A DNA stretch of 5,618 nucleotides from Peptococcaceae bacterium (lineage in GTDB: Bacteria; Bacillota; Desulfotomaculia; Desulfotomaculales; Desulfocucumaceae): the NCBI GenBank assembly GCA_013336365.1, contig JAAXTT010000098.1, positions 1-5,618 on the forward strand, read 5' to 3'. Both the position numbers and the translations under genes were made by a program. Positions 1 through 5,371 of the stretch are shown here, in pieces (position 1 is the first letter of the stretch; each line of letters starts with the position of its first letter). The notes beneath the pieces are model-generated. The model saw only the letters and a program-made list of their open reading frames with translations, was not told the origin of the DNA and searched no databases.

Positions 1-1053
1 GTTTATTTCCGGAATACTTGTGATGCCGGGAATTCTAAGCCTGTACTTATAAAAACCTATTGGTGGCGAAGAATCTGCCTTGACTATTTCCAGAAGCCCA
101 TATCGTTTCAGAGCAAAAATTCCTCCCGGCAATTGAACCTTGCCACGATTTTTTTTTTCAGTAATAGCTTCCAAAATACTTTGTACATTAAGGTAGGACA
201 AGGCCCGATTTTCTCCGGCAATTGATTTGCAAATCAAAATTAGCAATCTTCGTCTTATTGCACAAGGCAACCTGTTAAACTTATCCAAACCTATTACAAC
301 CCTTTCCTCCCCTCTGGAATGAATTACTTCTTTCAAAGCGTTTTTAGTCAGTATTTCCAAGTACTCATCTTCATCTCGAACTATTTCTGACAATCTGATC
401 AGAGAATCAACTATCCCTGAATTATACTGCTCCTGTAATAACGGCATTAATTCCAATCTGATTTTGTTTCTAAAATAAACAGTTTTTAAATTTGAAGAGT
501 CAATCCGGCTTGGTAAATTCCATTCTTTGCAATAATCAAGAATTTCTTCCTTACTGATTTCCAATAAAGGACGAACAATGTTGTCCCTAACCGGAGGAAT
601 TCCCTTAAGACCCTTTAATCCGGCACCTCTGATTAGGTTAAGAAGAACCGTTTCGGCCTGATCACCGGCATGATGCCCTAGGGCAACCTTGTTTGCTCCA
701 ACCATAAGGGTAGCGTCCCGGTAAAATCCGTATCTGACCTCCCTTGCTCCCTGCTGAGAGGAAACATTATTTTCAATAAGATATGCCGGGACATCAATCT
801 GATCTTGAATAAGTGGCAGTTTAAAATCCTTGCAAAGATTCGCAACAAACAATGCATCTTCCTGAGACTCTTTCCCTCTAAACATATGATCTAGATGGGC
901 TGGATAAATTCCTAGTCCCATTTTGTCCTTTAACCTGGTCAGTATATGCAGTAAAGCTACTGAATCCGGTCCGCCAGAAACTCCAACCAAAACCTGATCT
1001 CCAGATGAAATCATTTTGAATTTATCAATTGTCCTGGCTACTCGGGAAAACAT
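1..1053 (-). CDS. tilS: tRNA(Ile)-lysidine synthase TilS, 3' end cut off by the window edge
   Basis: TilS uses ATP and lysine to convert the wobble cytidine of the CAU-anticodon tRNA(Ile) to lysidine in the cytoplasm. This switches the tRNA from Met/AUG to Ile/AUA and is normally essential. I translated 351 residues. The N-type ATP pyrophosphatase P-loop is SGGPDS at 26-31, and PAHLDHMFRG (51-60) is the second conserved strand. HHAGDQAET at 127-135 matches the HHxDDQxET motif, with Gly where the first Asp usually is. RNKIRLELMP (195-204) matches the conserved R-N-x-I-R-x-x-L-x-P tRNA-binding segment. The family is usually about 450-470 residues, so roughly the last 100 lie beyond base 1. The ATG at 1053 is preceded by an AGGGTGGTG Shine-Dalgarno-like site (1065-1073) 11 nt away and sits just before the P-loop strand, as expected. 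The gene follows the Ppx/GppA gene after 117 nt with no terminator between them, so co-transcription is likely. A run of ten A residues lies inside codons 298-301. Confidence 0.96.
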   Translation of the reverse strand, partial: MFSRVARTIDKFKMISSGDQVLVGVSGGPDSVALLHILTRLKDKMGLGIYPAHLDHMFRGKESQEDALFVANLCKDFKLPLIQDQIDVPAYLIENNVSSQQGAREVRYGFYRDATLMVGANKVALGHHAGDQAETVLLNLIRGAGLKGLKGIPPVRDNIVRPLLEISKEEILDYCKEWNLPSRIDSSNLKTVYFRNKIRLELMPLLQEQYNSGIVDSLIRLSEIVRDEDEYLEILTKNALKEVIHSRGEERVVIGLDKFNRLPCAIRRRLLILICKSIAGENRALSYLNVQSILEAITEKKNRGKVQLPGGIFALKRYGLLEIVKADSSPPIGFYKYRLRIPGITSIPEIN

Positions 1054-1170
1054 AGGCAAAAAAGCACCACCCTATTAATCTTTCAATTTGGTAAACTATT
1101 CCACAGGGCTTAATAATTTCCTTCTAGACAATGGGTTTGCATATAAATTGAAGAACCGGTTCATCGATAA

Positions 1171-2043
1171 TCAACTCACCGCTTCAATAGCCAGACCATA
1201 CATCAAGTCCGCCTCAGAAACTTGGATAGCTTCATATTCCAAATTTTTCAAAATCACTAATAATATTTTAATGCCGGCAGCAATAATATCTGCTCTTGCA
1301 GGCTGAAGTCCAAGCACAGGTTTTCTGGAGCCTTTTTGATCCATCTTTGCTACTTGCTGCAGCAAATCATTGATCCTAAGTGTTTTCAGAGTATAACCAT
1401 GAACCCTTTCCCGGTCATATATTTCCATTGCCATATCCATTGCAGCAAGAGTTGTAACCGTACCTCCGACACCAATAATTTTTTTTGGTTTTTTAACAGA
1501 AACCTCTCTTAACACCTCAATTAAAATATTTTTAATTGCCTGATCATCATGATTTCCTTCAGTCATCCTCACAGCTCCTGCATTTACACTGCGATTTATC
1601 ATTTTTCCGTCTCTCTTCCAAGTAAATTCAGTACTGCCTCCTCCAATATCTATTATCAAAACATCCTCAAAATCAAGCTCAAATCCTGCTGAGACCCCCA
1701 AAAAACTGTAGTATGCCTCATCTTCACCAGTCAAAACCCTAATCTTGATTCCTGTTCTGTCATATACCTTTTCCAAAAACCAATCTTTGTTATCTGCGTC
1801 CCGTACGGCAGAAGTAGCCACAGCCACAAGCACCTCTACAGATTCCTCAATACAAATCCGCTGCATTGCCACTATTGCCTCTAGGGTTCGTTCTACTGCA
1901 TTTAGGTTTAGTCGCCTACAGCCAATGCCCTGACCAAGTCGTGTACTGCTTAGCTTGCTATGAACAACCTCCACTCGGTTGCCTTTAACTCTGGCAATCA
2001 TTAGTCTTACCGAATTTGTTCCTATGTCAATAATTCCAACCAC
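1171..2043 (-). CDS. Ppx/GppA family phosphatase (exopolyphosphatase or pppGpp phosphohydrolase)
   Basis: This family belongs to the ASKHA (sugar kinase/actin/Hsp70) fold and removes terminal phosphates from inorganic polyphosphate and/or pppGpp in the cytoplasm. The 290 residues match the short single-module members of about 300 residues; the extra C-terminal HD-like domain of E. coli Ppx is absent. Visible motifs are DIGTNS at 6-11 (phosphate 1), ATSAVRDADN at 76-85, TGEDEA at 105-110 holding the expected catalytic Glu, IDIGGGSTEF at 131-140 (phosphate 2), GVGGTVTTLA at 191-200 (adenosine-like motif) and RADIIAAG at 250-257. The start is GTG: the frame has no ATG between it and an upstream in-frame stop at 2068-2070, and an AAGGGAG site (2055-2061) lies 11 nt upstream. 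The gene follows the yabR terminator, so it probably begins a ppx-tilS transcript, but I see no clear promoter. Polyphosphate versus pppGpp specificity cannot be decided from sequence. Confidence 0.93.
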   Translation of the reverse strand: MVGIIDIGTNSVRLMIARVKGNRVEVVHSKLSSTRLGQGIGCRRLNLNAVERTLEAIVAMQRICIEESVEVLVAVATSAVRDADNKDWFLEKVYDRTGIKIRVLTGEDEAYYSFLGVSAGFELDFEDVLIIDIGGGSTEFTWKRDGKMINRSVNAGAVRMTEGNHDDQAIKNILIEVLREVSVKKPKKIIGVGGTVTTLAAMDMAMEIYDRERVHGYTLKTLRINDLLQQVAKMDQKGSRKPVLGLQPARADIIAAGIKILLVILKNLEYEAIQVSEADLMYGLAIEAVS

Positions 2044-2054
2044 AGTTAAACATG

Positions 2055-2061
2055 CTCCCTT
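2055..2061 (-). promoter_or_regulatory. Shine-Dalgarno site of the Ppx/GppA gene
   Basis: AAGGGAG on the minus strand, 11 nt before the GTG at 2043. It supports GTG as the start codon, since no ATG is available in frame before the stop at 2068-2070. Confidence 0.65.
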
Positions 2062-2106
2062 CTCTATTCAATAAAGACTCCGCAGCAATCTATATCCTTG
2101 TTAATC

Positions 2107-2132
2107 AAAAAAGCATTCCAAAAGGAATGCTT
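2107..2132 (-). terminator. Rho-independent terminator after yabR
   Basis: The minus strand carries AAGCATTCC (2132-2124), a TTTT loop (2123-2120) and GGAATGCTT (2119-2111), a perfect 9-bp stem. It runs into a tract of six T residues (2112-2107) and then GATTAA. The hairpin begins 22 nt after the yabR stop. There is no T tract on the plus-strand side of the stem, so it acts on minus-strand transcripts only. It separates yabR from the ppx-tilS pair. Confidence 0.85.
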
Positions 2133-2154
2133 ATCAGACTATTATTCTATTAAT

Positions 2155-2556
2155 CTAATCGTTCTTACGACCAGACCCTCCTCTGCCACCTCTCTTTGCA
2201 TCAGTGCTACGACGGAGAGTCTGCAGGGTTTCCTCACTGTCCTTCATAAAACGGGCTAATCTATCTTCAAAGGAAACCTGAGGTTTTTTACGAACAATCA
2301 TTTTTGGCTCCAGCTTTGGAACAACCTTAGTCTGTTTTATCGATAAGCCTATCTTCCCTCTGGGATCAACAGATATAACCTTGACTGAAACCTTATCGTT
2401 GGCCTTTAGAAACTGATTGACATCCTTAACATATTCTTCAGCAATCTCTGAGATATGTACTAATCCTGTTATTCCTCCAGGGAGTTGTACAAATGCGCCA
2501 AAATTTGTAACCCCTGAAACAACCCCTTCCAAAATGTTGCCTACTTCCACCGGCAT
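2155..2556 (-). CDS. yabR: YabR-type S1 RNA-binding domain protein
   Basis: A small general RNA-binding protein of 133 residues, the usual size for B. subtilis YabR and relatives. The exact role is not established; S1 proteins of this type are thought to act on mRNA or ribosomes. A single S1 domain fills about residues 5-75, with the family hallmarks NFGAFVQL (18-25), GLVHISEI (31-38) and GKIGLSIKQ (67-75). After a basic linker comes the conserved YabR/general-stress-protein-13-type C-terminal segment SFEDRLARFMKDSEE (95-109), then a short arginine/glycine-rich tail (121-131) that probably adds RNA affinity. The ATG has a near-perfect AAGGAGG site (2571-2577), but 14 nt away, which is long; no closer in-frame start exists. 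A consensus promoter (2605-2634) and a terminator (2107-2132) bracket the gene, so it appears to be its own transcription unit although it follows divIC. Confidence 0.92.
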   Translation of the reverse strand: MPVEVGNILEGVVSGVTNFGAFVQLPGGITGLVHISEIAEEYVKDVNQFLKANDKVSVKVISVDPRGKIGLSIKQTKVVPKLEPKMIVRKKPQVSFEDRLARFMKDSEETLQTLRRSTDAKRGGRGGSGRKND

Positions 2557-2604
2557 ATTTAAATAATGATCCTCCTTGTTTCTTGCGAAAAAAATTTCTG
2601 ATTA

Positions 2605-2634
2605 ATTATAGTCAAATAATGTCTAGGGTGTCAA
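2605..2634 (-). promoter_or_regulatory. Consensus sigma-A/sigma-70 promoter for yabR
   Basis: On the minus strand the -35 box TTGACA (2634-2629) and the -10 box TATAAT (2610-2605) both match the housekeeping consensus at all six positions, with an 18-nt spacer. The predicted start point is near 2598, giving a leader of about 42 nt that contains the AAGGAGG site of yabR. The promoter lies wholly in the 117-nt gap after divIC. No operator-like inverted repeat overlaps it, suggesting strong constitutive transcription. Confidence 0.85.
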
Positions 2635-2673
2635 GATAAGTTTTAGCACAATATTTGTGGTGAGACCTTGCTA

Positions 2674-3015
2674 TTACTGTTCAGTCACGATTCTTGACTC
2701 ACCCGGCTTTACCAGTCCCAGCTTTTCTCGTGCAACCTGTTCAATGTAAGCATCAGACTGTGCCTGCTTTAATTGAACTTTCAACTCTTCATTTTTTTTA
2801 CTTAGCTGCTGCAGCTGAGTTTTTATGTCCTTTATTTCACCTTGCAGAATATAAAGCTTTTGAAAGTGACTAAAAAAAGAAATCAGCAACAAAACCAGCA
2901 AAAACCCCACAATCAAGGTTGGTAGCTTCCTACCCGGCCGAAACACCCTTTTGGTTTTTGCCCCTCTCTCTGCCCTTGAACTGCCTGACATATTGTTGCC
3001 ACGACGACTGGTCAT
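2674..3015 (-). CDS. divIC: Septum formation initiator, DivIC/FtsB family
   Basis: A bitopic membrane protein of the divisome that pairs with FtsL and DivIB/FtsQ and helps activate septal peptidoglycan synthesis. The 113 residues have the family layout. A basic cytoplasmic N-terminus (1-31, rich in Arg and Lys) is followed by one hydrophobic membrane segment (about 32-49). An extracytoplasmic coiled coil (about 55-88) is rich in Gln, Lys, Glu and Leu. The conserved end motif is YIEQVAREKLGLVKPGE (90-106). The ATG at 3015 is supported by AAGGAG 8 nt upstream; Met9 is a less likely alternative. That Shine-Dalgarno site lies inside the last codons of the 32-codon ORF upstream, whose stop is 2 nt from this ATG, so translation may be coupled. 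No clear terminator follows; only a 5-bp inverted repeat is seen at 2647-2659. Confidence 0.93.
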   Translation of the reverse strand: MTSRRGNNMSGSSRAERGAKTKRVFRPGRKLPTLIVGFLLVLLLISFFSHFQKLYILQGEIKDIKTQLQQLSKKNEELKVQLKQAQSDAYIEQVAREKLGLVKPGESRIVTEQ

Positions 3016-3017
3016 TA

Positions 3018-3116
3018 TTAATTCTCCTTGAAATCAATGATATACTTAGATAAATCTATTCCAACAAATACTGGCTCTATAAAAGACTTATCTTCAGTTA
3101 TCTTTAAATATACCAT
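3018..3116 (-). CDS. Possible 32-residue small protein between rqcP and divIC
   Basis: I do not recognise this ORF. It starts at ATG (3116-3114), 16 nt after the rqcP stop, and ends at TAA (3020-3018), 2 nt before the divIC ATG, so it occupies 99 of the 117 nt between those genes. A short AGGT match to the anti-Shine-Dalgarno lies 4 nt before the ATG. The product begins MVYLKITEDK and ends DLSKYIIDFKEN. It has mixed hydrophobic and charged residues, no Cys, no membrane segment and no signal peptide. Its position is where spore-formers carry yabP and yabQ, but I see no resemblance to either. It could be a real small protein, a coupling ORF for divIC, or chance in an A+T-rich gap. Confidence 0.35.
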   Translation of the reverse strand: MVYLKITEDKSFIEPVFVGIDLSKYIIDFKEN

Positions 3117-3132
3117 ATTTACCTGCTGAAGA

Positions 3133-3375
3133 TTACTCCAAAATTCTATATAAGGTTGTAGCATCCTTTGCAGCGATACTTTCCTTTACCTCCAAAATCT
3201 CAATCTTAATTACCCTTTCCCCCAAAGTAATTTCGATTTTATCCCCGGCCTTAACCTCAAGACCGGCCTTAGCAACTCTTCCGTTTACTGAAGCCTGCCC
3301 CTGGTCACAAATTTCATTAGCCACAGTCCTGCGCTTAATCACTCTGGCAACCTTTAGATATTTATCAAGTCTCAT
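3133..3375 (-). CDS. rqcP: RqcP (YabO), S4-domain ribosome quality control factor
   Basis: RqcP works with RqcH on obstructed 50S subunits, where it stabilises the P-site tRNA so that alanine tails can be added to stalled nascent chains. The 80 residues closely follow B. subtilis YabO/RqcP. The opening MRLDKYLKVARVIKRRT (1-17) carries Arg2 and Arg16, positions known to matter in RqcP. The S4 RNA-binding motif continues through DQGQASVNG (24-32) and the VKAGD turn (41-45), with a beta-rich end. The ATG at 3375 has AAAGGAG (3390-3396) upstream at a long 14-nt spacing, and no nearer in-frame start exists. It lies just 29 nt beyond the HU terminator hairpin, with no recognisable promoter between them, so it may depend on terminator read-through. 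The single-domain length excludes the larger S4 proteins such as YlmH or RluD. Confidence 0.93.
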   Translation of the reverse strand: MRLDKYLKVARVIKRRTVANEICDQGQASVNGRVAKAGLEVKAGDKIEITLGERVIKIEILEVKESIAAKDATTLYRILE

Positions 3376-3404
3376 TATCCTGAATTGATCTCCTTTCTAT
3401 AGAT

Positions 3405-3435
3405 AAAAATAAAATCCACGCTGAGCGTGGATTTT
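3405..3435 (-). terminator. Strong rho-independent terminator after the HU gene
   Basis: AAAATCCACGC (3411-3421) pairs perfectly with GCGTGGATTTT (3425-3435), an 11-bp stem with a 3-nt loop as written; opening the last pair gives a 5-nt loop. On the minus strand the stem runs into TTTTATTTTTAT, a good U tract. It begins 36 nt after the HU stop codon. The plus strand side ends in only four T residues, so its effect in that direction would be weak. Its 3' side is only about 30 nt from the rqcP start codon. Confidence 0.9.
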
Positions 3436-3471
3436 GGATTAATTATTTTCCCGAATTAATATAAATACATC

Positions 3472-3744
3472 TTAGCTTACAGCGTCACGCAATGCTTTAC
3501 CTGCTTTAAACACAGGAACCTTAGCAGCTGCAATTTTGATTTCCTGACCGGTTTGCGGGTTACGCCCCTTACGAGCAGCCCTGTTCCTTATTTCGAAAGT
3601 TCCAAATCCGACTAATTGAACCTTTTCCCCACCTGACAAAGCTCCCTCAATACTTGCTAACACAGCGGCTACTGCCTTTTCAGCATCTTTCTTGGTAAAG
3701 TCGGTTTTCTCAGCTACCTTCGCAATCAGATCAGCCTTGTTCAT
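3472..3744 (-). CDS. hup: DNA-binding protein HU
   Basis: HU is an abundant, dimeric nucleoid protein that bends DNA without sequence specificity. The 90 residues are exactly the family length. It has the N-terminal helical dimerisation part (MNKADLIAKVAEKT, 1-14), the hinge GFGTFEIRNRAARKGRNP (46-63) and the DNA-grasping arm RNPQTGQEI (61-69) with the intercalating Pro63. The arm is followed by the closing segment VPVFKAGKALRDAV (76-89). The ATG has an AGGGGGG site about 5 nt upstream. It lies 80 nt after mazG, with no hairpin between them, and ends in a strong terminator, fitting a gene that needs high expression. HU at this position beside mazG and rqcP is a common arrangement in clostridial genomes. 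IHF is excluded because it belongs to other lineages and has different arm sequences. Confidence 0.97.
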   Translation of the reverse strand: MNKADLIAKVAEKTDFTKKDAEKAVAAVLASIEGALSGGEKVQLVGFGTFEIRNRAARKGRNPQTGQEIKIAAAKVPVFKAGKALRDAVS

Positions 3745-3824
3745 AATTACCCCCCTATAATCTTTTAGCTATTTAATGGTGTTACTATTCGCTAATTATC
3801 TCTATTATCCTTCTAATAAGAAAA

Positions 3825-5318
3825 TTATTCCACATTTTTATTATTATTCTTTTTTTTTGATTCCTCCCACCAAATATTTTTTTTCTCTATATTAAAGTCA
3901 GATAGACTCTGACCACTTTTTAGTACCTGTTCCTCAATATATGAAAAACGTTTTTTAAATTTGGTCAAGGTTGCAGCCAAAGCTGTTTCAGCACTGATAT
4001 CCAGCAATCTGGCCAGATTAACCAGTGAAAATATTGCATCTCCTATCTCCGACTCTATATGTACCCTATTTTTTGATTTTATTGCGTCATCAATCTCTGC
4101 CAGCTCTTCAAAAACCTTTTCCAAGGCACCTGTGTAGTTATCCCAGTCAAATCCTGCCTGGGCAGCCTTTACCTGAATTTTCTGTGCCTTGAGCAAGGAA
4201 GAAAAGCTTTCCGGAACTCCGTCTAAAATGCTTTTCATTTTAGGTATTTTCTTTTCTGTTTTTTTGATTGCTTCCCAATTTACAGCTACCTCGGCACTAT
4301 TTTCCACCTTCACATTTCCAAAAACATGGGGATGTCGACGAATCATTTTTTCAGTAATTTCCTCTATCACGTCATTTATCTCAAAACTACCGTTTTCGGA
4401 AGCTATTTGAGCATGGAAAACTACCTGTAGCAAGATATCTCCCAGTTCCTCGCAAATATGGTCCATATCCTGACTGTTTATAGCCTCAATAAGCTCATAG
4501 CTCTCTTCCAAAAGGTACTTTCGAAGACTGGTGTGGGTTTGCTCCCTATCCCATGGACATCCCCCGACTCCCCTCAGTATCTCCATAGTCTCTACAAGTG
4601 GATCAAGGGGATATTTGTTTTTTTCAACAGAGAACTCATAATTCATTACGGGAGGAACATAGATGCTGGTAAGATGATTAATATTGTCCAATCTATCCAG
4701 AAGATATAACGGGCAATGCTCCAGCCTTTCTTCTCCCGGAATTCCTGCAGCAGTCACTGCAACCACAGGGTGGTCATCCTGGTAGCACTCCATTAAAGTC
4801 AGCTTTAGGTCAGACAATACCATTTTTGAGTAGGCCTGAACCAAAACAGTACCTATTCCCGGCTGCAGATTTTTAGAATCCAAGTCAAGTCCATCCAGGA
4901 TAACAAGTCCTTCTACCGGATCTATCCTAAGAGCCGTTGTCACTGCATCCAAAAAACTTATTCCCGGGATAATCCTTATTTCAATTCCAAGGGTCTCTGC
5001 CTCTTCCATTATAAAATCCACTGACTTTTCCGCCATCAGAGGATGTCCCGGCAAAGCATAGACTATATCCCTGTTCTTGCCAATTTCTATGACCCTATTG
5101 GCTATTTTTCTATATACCTCTTGAAAATCCTTTGCTTCCTGATAAATTAAATCAAAAGTTTCAAATTTCAGTTCTTTCTTTCTAAGCCAGTCTACTGAAG
5201 GATGAACGCTTGTACGCAACCAGAGGCAGGTGCTCTCAGTCAATGCCTCCATAGCAGCCAGTGAGATCATTCCCGGATCGCCGGGACCTAATCCTACCAA
5301 GGTAATCATATTCCTCAA
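3825..5318 (-). CDS. mazG: MazG (YabN): methylase-like domain fused to NTP pyrophosphohydrolase
   Basis: MazG hydrolyses nucleoside triphosphates to monophosphate and pyrophosphate, cleansing the pool and indirectly affecting stress responses. The 497 residues match the YabN-type fusion (489 in B. subtilis). Residues 1-220 form a tetrapyrrole (corrin/porphyrin) methylase-like domain, with the SAM-binding loop VGLGPGDPG at 8-16 and ALPGHPL at 88-94; its natural substrate is unknown. The MazG part begins near 240 with GGCPWDREQTHTSL (252-265), then the Mg-binding EESYE (271-275) and EELGD (290-294), and RRHPHVFGNV (327-336). A second, partly degraded MazG repeat has EELAEID (404-410) and EIGDAIFSLVNLARLL (424-439). 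The start is TTG at 5318, giving MRNMITLVGL, because GGAGG lies 8 nt upstream; the internal ATG (Met4) would be 17 nt from it. The last ten residues are almost all Lys and Asn. It follows the foldase gene after 53 nt without a terminator. Confidence 0.95.
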   Translation of the reverse strand: MRNMITLVGLGPGDPGMISLAAMEALTESTCLWLRTSVHPSVDWLRKKELKFETFDLIYQEAKDFQEVYRKIANRVIEIGKNRDIVYALPGHPLMAEKSVDFIMEEAETLGIEIRIIPGISFLDAVTTALRIDPVEGLVILDGLDLDSKNLQPGIGTVLVQAYSKMVLSDLKLTLMECYQDDHPVVAVTAAGIPGEERLEHCPLYLLDRLDNINHLTSIYVPPVMNYEFSVEKNKYPLDPLVETMEILRGVGGCPWDREQTHTSLRKYLLEESYELIEAINSQDMDHICEELGDILLQVVFHAQIASENGSFEINDVIEEITEKMIRRHPHVFGNVKVENSAEVAVNWEAIKKTEKKIPKMKSILDGVPESFSSLLKAQKIQVKAAQAGFDWDNYTGALEKVFEELAEIDDAIKSKNRVHIESEIGDAIFSLVNLARLLDISAETALAATLTKFKKRFSYIEEQVLKSGQSLSDFNIEKKNIWWEESKKKNNNKNVE

Positions 5319-5326
5319 GCCTTAAA

Positions 5327-5331
5327 CCTCC
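5327..5331 (-). promoter_or_regulatory. Shine-Dalgarno site that fixes the TTG start of mazG
   Basis: GGAGG on the minus strand ends 8 nt before the TTG at 5318-5316, an optimal distance. The competing ATG three codons later is 17 nt away and has only GAGG at a cramped 3-nt distance. Confidence 0.75.
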
Positions 5332-5371
5332 ATCCTAGGTCATGCTGCCGGCTTAACACCTCAACCTGTTC

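Noticed and set aside
1096..1164. A 22-codon minus-strand ORF in the ppx-tilS gap
   Set aside because: It has no ribosome-binding site, starts just after the ppx stop and does not approach tilS; likely chance.
1088..1306. Plus-strand ORF of 72 codons spanning the tilS-ppx gap and the ppx 3' end
   Set aside because: It overlaps conserved ppx codons antisense, has no convincing Shine-Dalgarno site and no family features; it is a shadow ORF.
2044..2106. Possible promoter for ppx-tilS after the yabR terminator
   Set aside because: One is expected by position, but I found no pair of hexamers with acceptable match and spacing (TATAGA near 2088-2094 has no -35 partner).
2578..2592. TTTC-GCAA-GAAA mini-hairpin in the yabR leader, considered as a regulatory structure
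   Set aside because: Only 4 bp with a GNRA-type loop; too short to claim regulation without comparative support.
2647..2659. Inverted repeat CACAA/TTGTG after divIC, considered as a terminator
   Set aside because: The stem is only 5 bp and A+T-rich, and no U tract follows it on the minus strand.
3745..3830. Possible promoter for hup in the mazG-hup gap
   Set aside because: Several TAATAG/GATAAT-like -10 boxes occur, but none has a credible -35 box at 16-18 nt; the gap is A+T-rich, so such matches are expected.
4189..4709. Two plus-strand ORFs (73 and 83 codons) antisense to mazG
   Set aside because: Both lie opposite strongly conserved MazG motifs and lack ribosome sites or recognisable domains.
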